Part shown: in pieces, positions 41,525 through 53,934 of the stretch
How positions within the stretch are numbered: the stretch's first letter is position 1
How the letters are laid out: every line of letters starts with the position of its first letter
From: Lunularia cruciata
Taxonomy: Eukaryota; Streptophyta; Marchantiopsida; Lunulariales; Lunulariaceae
NCBI GenBank assembly: GCA_948567375.1
Contig: OX419760.1
Span: 48,980,001 to 49,044,000, forward strand
Direction: 5' to 3'
DNA length: 64,000 bases
Notes under the pieces: generated by a model
Databases searched by the model: none
The model's input: the letters and a program-made list of their open reading frames with translations, nothing else
What the model was told of the DNA's origin: nothing
Made by a program: the position numbers and the translations under genes

Positions 41525-44500
41525 TTGCCTTTGGCACTCATGAGGAAAAGAACAGAAACTCGGGACCGGAGATACCGGGATTGCATCCAGCTGTCTTGGC
41601 CCCCCGCAGGACACTGACAAAGTCGTGGGTGTTCTCGTCCAGACTTACTATGAAAAGACTCCGTCCTGATTGTCTCTTGTAATGTTGACGGACTCATGCT
41701 GACATAGAGCACGCAGGGTTTAATCTCAGTCCTTAATACACTCTTTTCAGAGGTGTTTCAAAATCTTTGAGACTCGGACAGTTCATGTCCTATGTACTAA
41801 CATCTTACATGCTGTCACGACGTCATACTTCTCTCTTGAGGTTACACTTGGTCGCACTTGGAATGTACTGCAGGTAACTATGCATCAACCGAGTTAACCT
41901 TAGCACACATGAGCTTTTGAATGGAAACTCGGTACGAGGAGTACTGGCATTCGCCCAGCTACCTCGACACTGCGTTAGGCACTGATGAAGTTGATAGTGC
42001 TATCGGGAAGGCTCACTATGACTGCTCTCCTGCTTCCTTCAGTGTTCAGTGTTTTCAGACTCATGCGGTCATAGAGCATGAGTCATGAGTGCTTTGGCAC
42101 TCATGAGCTTTCGAACAGAAACTCAGTATGAGGGGTACTGAAATTCGCCCAGCTACTTTGGCACTGCGTTAGGCACTGATGAAATCAGAAGTGCTTTCAT
42201 GAAGGTTTACTATGGCCGCCTTCTGCTTCCTTCAGTTGCTTAACGTTTTAGAACTCATGCGTCCATAGTGCATGCTGCAATATACTCATATCCAGTCCTC
42301 TAACGCCTAGCTCTGCTTCCCCCCCTCCCTGAACGGCTACACCAAGCACTCCTCTCCCACTTCGCTCCACTCCACACATTATCACCTAATTCTCCCACGA
42401 ATGTGGTCTGTTTCATGGTTCTACCAGTTTTTCAACTTTATGGTTCCCCTCCCGTTTTGCGTTCGCAGACTGTTCAAGGTTTCATATCCATCCATCGGTC
42501 TGCGTTTACACTCTGTTTACTACTTCTTTACATGCTTTCCTTTGTGATTAGTGATTACACGTTGTTGTACATTTCTCTATGGGTCTTCGGTTACATGTTC
42601 TCGATATCCTCACATGAGTTATTCGGCGAGTTCTTTACATGCATTGCTTAAAGCCTTTCGTTTACACGTTAGTTAACAGCTTCTATGCATGTTGTTACTT
42701 CTGATCATTGTTATGATGTCGGTGCTTTGCCTTACTTTCGGTTTGAGAGTTGCACTTCATCTCCTTTCCGAATGTTCCTTTTATTTAGTTTTGCTTTCAT
42801 TTCATTGCCATTCCATCTGCACTACATATGCACTTAGAGAGTTCGCATCTGCCGTTCCTCAAACGGCTTCTGCTCTCATCCCTCATATCCAGTCCTCTCA
42901 CTTATTGTTTGCCTGTTTCATAGTTCCTACACGACTTTCGATTTCAAGGTTCCTGCCCGATTCCAGATATCAGATTACTTTAATCGTTCATGTTTTGCTT
43001 GTAGGTGGTCGATCAACCGATGTATAATAAATCTCGACATGCGCTGCTTAGCTGTTACTGATTACACGTTGCTTACTAGTTCTATACATGTGTTGCTGAT
43101 ATGTTGTTATTATGCCTTTACTTTAGTTTACATTCGATTTGTTAGATTCACTTAAACTCCTTTACGGAGTTAATAATCATCTCGATTTGCACAATATCAT
43201 GTTTACATATCTCGATATTTAATCTCATATCTTTTTAAATAGCATATGTTTTTGTCCGTTTATATGACTAGGATTTTTACCCTAATCCATGTGGCCGATC
43301 ACCTAATCACAAAGAGATTCCAAGGCTCTCCTTTTCGAACCTCCTCCTTCCATCTCCCTCTCTTCTTTCGTTTTTCATTAGGTTTCTGTCTCATTTTCCT
43401 CACTTAGCTTCCGATTTGTGTTTTCTATTGCCTGTAATCGATTTCATCTGATTTCTTTGCTTTTGCTTTACTAATATTGGTTGGCTTTCATGTCTTCACC
43501 AGGTATGTTTTGTTCTCTTTCAGATTTCATCTTCTGCTCGTCTGACATCGCAGACTTTATTTCATTTTCAACAATCTTTTCTCAGATCTTTTCTCATTAT
43601 GATCATTGACTTTTGAGTGACACCCTAGGAAGCAACCAAGTTTGCCTTGGCACTCATGAGCTTTAGAACAGAAACTGAGTTCGAGGAGTACTGACATTCG
43701 CTCAGCTATTTCGCCACTACGTTTGGCACTGATGAGGTCGCACGTGCTTTTGGGGAGGCTTTCTATGGCCGCCTTCTGCTTCCTGTGGCTGTTTCAGCGT
43801 CTCAGGTCTCATACGTCCATAGTGCATGCAGTGATATACTATATCCAGTCCCCTAATGCCAGACTCTACTTTACTTCCCCAAATAGGGGAAGTAAAGCAG
43901 AGTGGAAATCGTTCAAAGAAGGATTTCCACTTTACTTTTCCATACCCAAAATCCCAGGTTTGGTTTCAATCAATTTGTTCTCCATTCATTCAGTTTGGTT
44001 TTCAATTGTTTCACATTCGCTTATTTCGAGATTTCTTGATATGAGATGACTCTTCGTTTCCTCAGTACAAATTGGTTCACGAATTCTCTACATGTAGTTA
44101 TATATGATCGTTGCTTGACAATACATGCTTTCTACGCCTTAGATTTCATCTACTATTCGCATGTTTCTTAGTTAGTTCTGCTTTCATTTTATTGCCATTT
44201 CATCTGCATTTAATGAGCTCTGGATCCCCCTTTCTTCAAACGGCTTCTGTCCTCATAACTCCAATATCATGGTTACATTCCATCTGCTCTTCATGTGCAT
44301 TTAATGAGTTCTGGATCTCCCGTTCCTCGAATGGCTTCTGCTCTCATCTCCTAGTATCCAGTCCTCCCACTGTTTACATTCCGTCTGCACTCCATATGCA
44401 TTTAATGAGTTCTGGATTTCCCGGCTTCTGCTCTCATTTCCTCATATCCAGTCCTCTCACGCTACGCTCCGCTCCACCCAGGACACCATCCGCTCCACCC

Positions 44501-44860
44501 ATCTTCAACTAAAGCTGTGTCTTTTGCCCCTTGCTCGATATTTCCCTGTTTGATGGTCCTCCCAGCTGTCAATTCAGATGCTTAATCTGTTGTGTCCTTC
44601 TTGTCATTACATAATGTACACTAGTTCTCTGTAGGTGCTACTTATGAAATGTATAAATTATGTATTTACTTCTGCTTATCTTCGTAATGTTAGATTCACT
44701 TAAATCCATTTCCTTAGATGCAAATCATTTCGGTTTGCACACGTTCATGCTTGCATTTCAAATGTCACTTCATGTGCACGTTCTCGGTTCCATACTTAGT
44801 GGGTTCTGGGTCCACCGTCCGAAGAACGGCTTCTGCTCCCATTTCTCAAATATGTATAGA
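41525..44860. repeat. Cluster of degenerate repeats (two unit types)
   Basis: Unit type 1 (about 190-215 bp, starting GGCACTCATGAG and containing AACAGAAACTC and GGCACTGATGA) occurs at about 41525-41720, 41906-42085, 42092-42300 and 43643-43860. The second and third are in tandem. Unit type 2 (about 90-100 bp, ATGCATTTAATGAGTTCTGG then CGGCTTCTGCTCTCAT then ATCCAGTCCTC) occurs at about 42825-42905, 44195-44275, 44285-44375, 44385-44460 and, more diverged, 44765-44860. No coding capacity seen. Confidence 0.72.
43863..43930. repeat. Double hairpin
   Basis: Arms 43863-43880 and 43886-43903 form an 18-bp stem with one mismatch and a 5-nt loop (core TTTACTTCCCC). Immediately after, AGTGGAAATC (43901-43910) pairs with GATTTCCACT (43922-43931). 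The second arm resembles a shortened copy of the first, suggesting nested inverted duplication. Confidence 0.8.
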
Positions 44861-45287
44861 TTTAGAACCGAGAGAGCCACCTCATGGCCTGTCATCCATG
44901 AGTTTCAAAGCAGAGCCACATGTTTCTCATCGAATAGGTTTAATGATGAAGAAAAAAGGGCCAAAGAACGCAAGAACATGCGTCCAATCTATATACAATG
45001 ATTGAGAAGACGACCGATCCAAAGATACGCAGCTTGTAGTTTGGAGTCGGGCTTGCTCCTCAACAAACATACGTTGTAAATGGATTAGCTCTTTCCAGTA
45101 GATCTAGATCCAGATGTCAAACGAAAGCGACATTTTATCCCGTACGGAAAGAAGTCAATCCACCTTTTAATGGAAGCTGAGGCTTGTATTTACAAGTGAT
45201 GGTATTTGAACTTCACATCAACTGCTTTCCTTGATGAGGATGTAGTACTGATGTAGAAGACTTGACATGCTCTAAACTTGGTCACAG
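44861..45287. other. Unique region, no feature seen
   Basis: AT-rich, short frames only. Confidence 0.4.
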
Positions 45288-45506
45288 GGAAGATATCCAC
45301 CTGCTTGCGTGATCTGGTGGAGGTAGAAGATACTTTTAAGGCTGCTATAAACAGGATTGAAAAGCTAAGACAATTGATGTTAAGATTGTACTTCACAGGA
45401 TTGCTTTAGGTTGGCGAGGGGCTCATTCCCTCAAGCTGAGGCATCTGCATCAGCATATGAAGGAGATCAAGCTGTTCATCCCCGGTCCTCGTTCTTCTCC
45501 ACATGA
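45288..45506 (+). CDS. Possible 3' terminal exons of an unidentified gene
   Basis: An acceptor TCACAG|GG precedes a frame reading KISTCLRDLVE (45288-45322). A donor GAG|GTAGAAG and acceptor TTCACAG|GAT would remove 76 bp and continue in phase 0 as DCFRLARGSFPQAEASASAY to TGA at 45504-45506. The unspliced reading is also open for a while (DTFKAAINRIEKLRQLM), so the structure is undecided. No upstream exon was identified and no family recognised. Confidence 0.25.
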
Positions 45507-45673
45507 TCCGCCGAAGAGGATGCCAAAATGACAAGCTTACTACTTTCTGACGATTGGGAATTTGGAAATTGATAGTTTCTCAGTTGTCAAGTCAAAAATG
45601 GAGTTTCAGCGTACTGGAATTTTCCTCACTGTACAGAATGTATCTTCAAACTTTCGAAACATTTTAAGACTTT

Positions 45674-45716
45674 TGAGTCCTCTTGCCTGATTGATTGCAC
45701 ACGGCAAGAGGACTCA
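45674..45716. repeat. Perfect 14-bp hairpin
   Basis: TGAGTCCTCTTGCC (45674-45687) and its exact reverse complement at 45703-45716, with a 15-nt loop. Could act as a transcript hairpin. Confidence 0.8.
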
Positions 45717-48040
45717 GATGCCTCTACATTGATTCTACATTGATTCTATAATATAAGCAGTAGAGACAATCTCGACTCATTTTCCACTTCGGTACAAGTC
45801 AGCTAACCCAGAAGGATGATTAAGTCTACAGGGATGTCCACTCAATGTAGGTGCGAGAAACCTTGGGAATCGCCTCAGTAATGGAGCAGGACAGGGTACA
45901 TCATCTTCTCGTATGAAATAACTTCAGAACAGTAAATTTGGATCTGTATCGGGGAGTTTGTACCCAATTTTCCGAGCTGTGTCTTATGCAAGTACAAAAC
46001 CCCAGGTATTTTGTAAATTCTAGTCAAAACCTGTTTGGCCATTGTCTCTGGTGCCAGCCATGTACGAAGTATGTGTCGTTATAAATCAGGGGTGAGTAAG
46101 ACTACATATGGGGTTTGCATTCTACTTGTCTTGTCTGGTATGACGCGTGTGGTGCATGACTTCTCTAAGTACGTGCTGTGGCAGCTGATATCACAACTAA
46201 CAACCTAGGCGTGAGGTCACACCAGGTATGACAAGACACCTGAGGTTTACGGGGAGGAAAAAGAGAATTTGGAATATATGTGGCCGAGAATGACACTCAA
46301 TCTCAATTGACTTTCTACATCGGGACATCGGTGTCTTGGCACTACGTTCAGGACCCTCAAAATGCATTCATCCCAAGACAGCATGACAAAATGAGCAGAT
46401 TTTTTAATGAACAAAATGAACAAAATGAGCAGATTTTTTAATTTGATTCGATTCTGAGGTCTATTAAAGGGGTATGCATCTCCTAACGGGAAGGTGGAGT
46501 AGATCTTCCATATCTGTGCAACAAAGGTCCTTGTCTATATCCGAGGTTGTGGAAGAGGTTTAGCCTTCTTTGAGATATTTTCAAGTGCGTTAGATATTCC
46601 CAGGAAGCTTTCATACTCAGGGTAGAAAAAAAGGGGTAGATTAGCCCGTGATGATGAGTTGAAATGACAAACTGTAACTGGATTCATTGGGTAGACAGAT
46701 GAACTGAAGGATGAGTGTAAGGGGCATTAATAAAGGTCCTCTCCAGAAGATGAGGTGAAACGAATGAAATATTGGGTGGGCTCGGAGGTGACTGATGCAC
46801 ACGCGATCATATTGTACGGAGGAAGAACCATAAGTGGCAAAAGTTGCAAATGTCGTCATACTAAACGGTAAAACCAAAAATTGGTTGTTCTAAACAAAGG
46901 AAGTCCAGAAATCACCGGTAGAATCAACCTGGCCAGAGGAGAGAGACTGTTCTAACCTGACCAATGCTCAGTTCTCCAAGACTAGTATCATATTCAAGCC
47001 AAGATCAGGGTTGGTTTTTCGATGAAAGTTTGTTTGCTATTTTACAACTTCTCTACTTTTTTGTTTTCGGTGTTGATTGAAGTGGGGAACTTGATACAGA
47101 ACAATAAGTAGCCGACCAGGAGACAAGCAGGGAAAAGGAAGAAGGTAAGTTGGAGTAAAGAAAATATCATGTGCACTAGAATAGTAATATGGGCCACCCA
47201 CATTGACCGCATACCGAAGAGAATAATATGAGTGCAATCGAATTTGAGAGACACAAAAGAAAAGGTTCATTGCAGAACTGGGGAGAGGATAGAGTTCATT
47301 ATTGGAAAGCCCAGAACAAACTATAAAGGCTGGATTGAGGAGATGCGAAGAGTTCTGAAATTGAATATCGTACACTCAACTTCCCTTGCAGTCTCCCATA
47401 ACTTTCTTTCATGGTTGAATTCACAATAAAATGAAGGAAAAAGTGACATCAAAAGTCTTTACGTATTCTCTTCATTGTGAAGGAAGGAGGGACAACCATT
47501 CTTCCCATATAGCTCAAGGGTGGTACTTCTGCAAAACTCCCTGTGTCCCTATTTATGTCGCATAAAGTGAAACGATTTCTAAAATCTAGTGTTGGAGTTA
47601 TTCAATAAGAGTTGCTTCGAATGATAGCCACCTCCAAGGAAGATAGTGATCTTTTTAACTGTTGAAAAATGATTATTTCCCTTGCCAGTCGCGCAGATCT
47701 CATTTGAAACTCATTAATCTTGCACGAACCAACGACCACCTTCGTGGTACAGAGATGTCTATGGGACACCCACGTGGACATCGAATAGGTTGAATTCCAT
47801 TCCCATAAGAATGATACACCCTTGTTTGTGTGTGTGTATTGTATGCCAAGTGGTGATTCAAACGCAAGTTGTGTTAAGCCTAGGGTAGTTCGAAAGAAAT
47901 TATCGCGAGAAACGGATCCCTCCTCTACATATGCTCGAAAGACAGAATATTGCGAATGTAGTTCGCTTGGCTTCCATCACGAGAGGGTGACATCTCGTGT
48001 GAGGGCTGGTAATTGTACAGGAAAAAGATGGCCGGTAATT
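45717..48040. other. Unique region, no supported gene
   Basis: Contains a small tandem duplication of an AATGAACA/AGCAGATTTTTTA unit at about 46390-46445. Frames are short or lack protein-like composition. Confidence 0.4.
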
Positions 48041-48076
48041 GCTAAATCTCCCCCCACAGCAGGGGGGAGATTTAGC
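48041..48076. repeat. Perfect 15-bp hairpin
   Basis: GCTAAATCTCCCCCC (48041-48055) and its exact reverse complement (48062-48076) with a 6-nt loop. Confidence 0.85.
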
Positions 48077-49574
48077 AAGGAGGATTTGGTGCTACTGAAC
48101 GCAGAGTTCGTGTGTTGTACCAAGAAATGGAAGGGAAGGGGCCAAGAAGGAGAGGCTTCTTTCCTGGAAAGGGAAACCGTAGTAGTGGAGTGGAGGTATG
48201 TGCATGGATGAATTTATGAAGGTGCATGGAAAAGGTCTGCCTGGGGTATTTCGAGGTAGGATGGTGGTCAGTTATCTGTCCTCTGGCACTTGTGAGATCA
48301 GACTCACTTTCTCTCTCTCTCTCTCTCTCGTCTCTCGCGAGCACCCATCATATGGAATTATGATGCTCCTCCACTACCACTACACCCAACATCTTCCCTG
48401 AGTCTCCCCGAGCTGCTGTAGGTGGACTCCCAGCTCTCGGTGCCATGTACCCCGACCCACGATACCCTCTCGTCATCAATGTCTCCTACTAGAAAGATTG
48501 AAAAGATAGAATTTTGTCACGCTCCTCCCTCTTCCATCCAGTTGGAAGTTGGAATAAATGAAGGTCTAGATTTAGAAGGCCTCTTGAGTTTTCTCCTTTC
48601 GATTTAACTTCAGGGTTCTCCTCTGACCATCCATATGCCAAGGAGTGTGAGCATGAGCATCTGTGCACGAAGTAACACAGAGTGTCGTCATGGGTGCTGC
48701 TACTGCTGTTGTTTGGATTGACCTAACTCCTGCGCTGCAGGACTTTTTGTTTAATATCTGTGTGTTCTTGCTTTGCTTTGCTTTGCTTTCCTTTCTCTAA
48801 GGCTACTTACCGAGACTGAAAAGCCAGGCACACCTGAAATTGATGTCACAGTATGAGACCTACCCCGATTGATGGAGAGAAGTACGCCAAACAATTATTC
48901 TGATGGTTGGAGGAGGTCACTCGCAGCAGTAGTTCAGATGATCAACATCCATCACAACAATGGACAGATTGACAAGGAAATGGTTCGGTACCGGCCTACT
49001 GAGCGCAACAAGTAAACATGTATTGGGTTCGTTCTGACTACCAAATAATCTCGGCCCTTGGAAGTGGAATTGCTGGTGTCTTTTCTGTATCCGTGATTTG
49101 AGCGGGAGAGTCCACCATGAGGAAACTGTAGTTTTCTTCTCGATCATGTTTGTTGACAATTGCTCTCTCTCTCTCGGGGGTGTGGCTCCTTCCCATAATT
49201 TGGAAGGCCTTGGCAGGGAGTGGTCCACACGTAATAATTGAGGATTGATGACACGGTTCCCCAAGACTGCATGCAAATGTAGCTTTCTTATCCACGAAAT
49301 TATGTTTGATAGGGGTGGTCCATATATCATTTGGACTTATATACTCATCAGCACACGACCTTCTTCAGTCTCTGGCCAATCAGCAGAAAGAAACTCAACC
49401 GTAAGTAGGTTCAGCGGGTTCCGGTATATCCGTAACGCACCTTCAGCGGGTTCCGAAATATCCAGATGGAGTTCCGAAACCAAAGCGCGTTCAGTCAGGG
49501 AAAATGTACTGATCGTAACCAAATTTATGAGTTCGATAGGGTCAAGAGTACAACACCCTTTTTCTTCCTTCTTT
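48077..49574. other. Unique region with simple repeats
   Basis: A (TC)n tract lies at about 48308-48330, a (CTTTG)n-like stretch at about 48770-48795, and an imperfect tandem pair TTCAGCGGGTTCCG at about 49407 and 49442. No convincing gene. Confidence 0.45.
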
Positions 49575-49952
49575 ATACGGAAACGAGAAAAAAAAGTCGA
49601 CCATGGGACCTTACAAGGGAGAGACAAGAGAGGTGAAATAGGGCTAGGCCCCAATAGCATTGTATGAGAAATATGCCCTATCGCACCTTAGATATCCTTG
49701 CTATGCAAATCATAAGGTCTGCAAACCATTGGAGCATCCAAAGAAACATCACCTATAGTGATTACTTTCCTTTAGATTGCACCAACCAATGCTCTTTGCA
49801 TAACAATAAACACGAGTTGTCTAAAGTACGAGAGTGAGAGTGGTACCCCTAGCGTTTAATATGATGAGCTCTAGCTCATTCCTTGACAAATGGGTTGACA
49901 CAATGTGCATAGCTCCATATATCTCCAAGGCTAGAGGAACTAAGAGATGACC

Positions 49953-52770
49953 TCATTGCATACCCCTATACTTGGAGACATTGTATGCTATTGTTCCACT
50001 TGCCACCCATTCAAGAGTATGAGTAATCACTCTCTCTAAAACTGCATCATGCATAGAGTCTATAACCACAATATCCGCCTTTGTCACTTGATCATCTCGG
50101 ACCAAGTATACGTATACTCTGACAAGTGTCATTTGCAAAGAACACTACACCCACTCTCTTGTGCCATAGCAAACACTATATCCTTGATGGCATCATGGAT
50201 AATTATCCTCTATTCTTCATAAGCACACTTTGCATATGGACCACTGTTGCATTTAGTGTAGAACCACATTCACAAGTGAGTGACGAAGATGTAGATGGGT
50301 GGACCAAACTTAGGCAGAACCTCATCGTTGTAGAGAAAGTGGTTGGTGCGAGTCGGAATACCCTAATGCACAGGTGAACTAGGATCCAAGAGCCTGCACC
50401 CTTGTCGAAGAAAGAGCTAAGACATGCTCTATTGGCCCAAGCAATGGACGAGTCAATTAAGAGAGAATATAGCATATGTTGACACTATAGTTCCATCAAG
50501 GAAGATTGCAAACCTCTGGTCCAATCTGACGATAGTGAAGCAAAGGATGGAAGGTCCTCCCGTGCTCGTGGAGATAGACCATCTCTCATTTGTCACAATA
50601 ACACTGGGAGCAAAAAGGATCCTCCTCCATCTTGATCACATATATCTCCAAAACTAGCCTATTAGCATCTACAAAATAAGTAGAAAGTAGGGTGTTGAGA
50701 GAGCCCAACTACCCAAAAACATTACAGGTGTTGTCTCCTACATAGATAATAGGCCCGCCCCTCCGCACAAGATTTATAAATATGTCTATCTACATGCTAA
50801 ATCTCCCATCACACACTCAAATGTCCCTAGTCCTATGATATCACTAAAGACTCTCACAATCCTCCTATCAAAAGCTCTAAGACGTGATAGGAAAGTCAAT
50901 GAAGGGAGAACCATGTGGAGAAAATATGCCGATCAATGGACAATACTAGAAGTGAGTATACTAAATGCCACCTAAGGATCTCCTAGTAAAGGAAGGTCAT
51001 CCATATGGAGAATATCCTCTACAAGGGCAATGTCTAAGAAGCATGTGACAAAATCCTTGGATCCTACTTGCACTTCAAAAATACTTAGTCCATCTGTAGA
51101 TGTGACAAACCCCTCTGAAAGCTCAAGGTAGGGAGGGATACCTGAAGGGGTCATGCTTTGCACTTTGATACCTTGACTCTCAAGCCTACAAGATGTAGCT
51201 TGGTAGTCAAGTGATCAAAATCCTGCCTAATCGGATCTTTGGGGCCCACAATGTATCTATAGTCTACTAAAGAAAGAAATACACAAAACGACATGGCCAA
51301 AGTAGTAGATAAGAGAGCTTTGAAGTGAGCCATAGCAAGAAAAGGTCCCCATAAAGGATGTCACTGATGTGTACCAACAACTAACTCCACAATAGTGACT
51401 CCTTCCTATGACTACCCATGTTGGTAGTGAAGTGAAGTAGGAGAGCCATAGAATGATTGCTCAAAAGCAATGAGACTTGCCAAGGATCCACCTACCTCCC
51501 TAAGCTCTTTAAAGATGGATGTCCAAAAGATGATATTAAAAGCATTCTTAACATCCACATGTAAGACAACCCATTTTGAATAGATATCTAAGAATGCCTT
51601 GATGTATAGGGAAATAGCCTCACAAACTCTAGGTCTAGCTACTCCAAACTGATATGGACTAAGTGCTCTTAGAAATGAGATTGATGTTAGCGGACAATTG
51701 TACGGCTAACCAAGCGCAAAAGGATCTCTCCAATAGCAATTGGTCTAATGTTCCCCTTGCTCTTCTCCATCACAAGAAATCAACTAGCCGCTAACACTTG
51801 ACTAACTGACGTAGAAGTATCTCCCCTCACTATTATTGCAATCATCTGAAAAGTAGATAAATCCACTAGAATGATCATCTACCAAAAGCAATCTCTAAGA
51901 TGTTCATATACCATCCTTGACAAGCCTCTTGAAGAGAAGCAAGGGGCAATGCACAATGCTTGTGCAAAAAGCAATCTATAAGACATAAAATCTACTTGGG
52001 CTAATAATCTAAGATCTCTAATGGTACTCCTTCTCCTTCCATAAGATGTAGTGAGCATAGGGAAAAGATAGTCTCGTCAATAAGACTAGCCATAGACAAA
52101 GGATGTAGCGCTTGTGTTGCTCTACTAAACTCTCCCGCTTGACCCAATGTCCTACATTGTCATAATCGAGTAGACTTTGTGGTATACTCTTGGCGTAGAA
52201 TTTGTCTCCTAAGATATGCAACCCTAATTGACTCATCCTATAGGACAGTCCAATCACCCACTCAAAATTGACAAAATCTAACAACCATCTCTCTATGCTC
52301 CGCATGTCTCCCTCTAGTATAACAAAGGCACCATTGAAGGAGTAAGAGGATAAGAAACATGCTAACTCATCCAAGGAATCATGTACCAAATGGTCAAGTG
52401 GTAGGCAAAAAGCTTGGCTAGCCTCATCATGGAATGTGTGTAGTAGCTTATGGAATAGATGGGGACATGGAAAACTAGTCTCAAATAACCCAAAATATAA
52501 CCCGCTTGAGATGCTTAGCACTCCCCACAACTCGATCGATATCCTTGGAACAATCAACAAAGGGATAGAAGAAGCATGCTTAATCCCATGTGTCATTGTT
52601 GTCGATGTGTTCACTCGCCTCATGTGAATAGTCCAAGTGGTCCAATCATAGTCCTTGTGCATCCTTCCTATTGGGTCTTTATCCCTTGCAAGGTAAAGCG
52701 TCAATGACACACTAGGCATAGTGTATCTTGAGCCGCTCTAGGCTACTCCACATGGGGAAGTGTAGCAATG
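49953..52770 (-). pseudogene. D copy 3 polyprotein remnant
   Basis: The - strand N-terminal frame 52018-52719 reads GRMHKDYDWTTW and LPLDHLVHDSLDELACF. The CLVCH knuckle is out of frame with it. RT shows MAHFKALLSTTLAMS, VDYRYIVG (catalytic DD changed to DY) and LRVKVSKCKA. The C-terminal part shows CECGSTLNATVVHM and DDQVTKADIVVID. Multiple stops and shifts. Confidence 0.78.
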
Positions 52771-53505
52771 TGTAATACCAAGAGCTAGCCATATGATCTA
52801 GATGTGAAATTTGGTTTGGTAACATCTAGAATGATGTTATAAATGATGGTCAAAATAGATAAGATAGAAGTATCACCAAAAGAGTACTTCTACTAATAGG
52901 GCAGAAACCGAAATAGACTTGAGAACCTTAGAACCAATAGCTAGACGTATGATTTAAAGGTGAAAATTGGTTTGGTAACATCTGGAAGGATGTTACACAT
53001 GATGGACTAAACAGATCAGAAAGAGGTATCACCAAAAGGGGACTTCTACTAATAGAGTAGGAACCAAAATATGCCTGAAATCTTTGAAGGCAATTTCGGA
53101 GGCCTAAACGGATGAATTAGGCCTCAAAAATGTGCAAATGTCCCCCCAACAAATAAAAGGTTGGCCTTCCTTCCTCCCTGCTTTGTCTCATCGAGAGCTT
53201 TCCAATGGTACCTTATGTGATTCTGAGATTCCTACAGGAAGATTCCCTAAAAGATTCCCTCTGGTCAAAGCTTGTTTGACCAATCAGATAGGACCTAGAC
53301 CAGACATGTCACCCATCCAAGTAAGTAATCCAAGGGTGGAGCTTGCTGACATATCACCTATCTGTGTCCCTAATCCTATGGTGGAGCTTCCTTGGATGAG
53401 ATCCTCTTTGTCTATATAATAAAAAGAAGGCGCTCCCTTGGGGCATCGATTGTTTTGAGTGTGCAATCTGTGTTTTCTCTCTTCTCTTGTCCTCTGAGTA
53501 TTACA
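52771..53505 (+). repeat. Family A solo LTR (735 bp) in D copy 3
   Basis: TGTAATACC...GAGTATTACA flanked by the exact 5-bp duplication CAATG (52766-52770, 53506-53510). The uninterrupted context is visible in D copy 2 near 33470-33495. Confidence 0.96.
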
Positions 53506-53934
53506 CAATGGCTAGCACAAGAATAATAATTGTAACAACCAATGCTCCTCTCCATATCTCCCCATACATGCAAAGTCACAACCCCTCGCATCCCAACTCA
53601 CATGAGTAAATACAATTGCTCCAAACCCTAAACATTATAAACTCTCATAACTTCCAATTTCAATCTCTAAAATCTCAAATCTAAGTTTCCATGGAACTTA
53701 AGCATAAAATACCAAGAGATTAAAAATGAAAATTCTTCACCCATCACTCTTAATGTGAATTGATCACTCTAGACCTTAAAAAACCTAAAAGTACTCATAA
53801 CTTTTTAATCAATTATCCATAGCCTTCAATCTAGGTACAATGGAACCAAAATCAAAAAACTAACAGAATGGACTATTCACTCATGTGATGTATGCAAGTA
53901 AGCTCTCTAAAACTTGAGAGGAAAGGCAACCACA

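Larger units (their letters stand above)
49575..53900 (-). mobile_element. Family D non-LTR retrotransposon, copy 3, with solo LTR inside
   Basis: Homologous to D copy 2 on the opposite strand: 5' UTR (53506-53900), zinc-finger and pre-RT region (52018-52770), RT (50970-51560), C-terminal region (49950-50480) and 3' end near 49580. A family A solo LTR interrupts it at 52771-53505. Both the RT active site and the zinc finger are damaged. Confidence 0.82.

Noticed and set aside
41525-44860. CRISPR-like array
   Set aside because: Units are long, diverged, irregularly spaced and in a eukaryotic genome. No spacers of constant length.
48072-48344. 90-codon - strand frame with Arg/Glu/Ser repeats
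   Set aside because: Its start is a translated (TC)n microsatellite and the rest shows no domain.
49245-49667. 140-codon + strand frame
   Set aside because: Its 3' half runs antisense through the 3' end of D copy 3 and the rest has no protein-like pattern.
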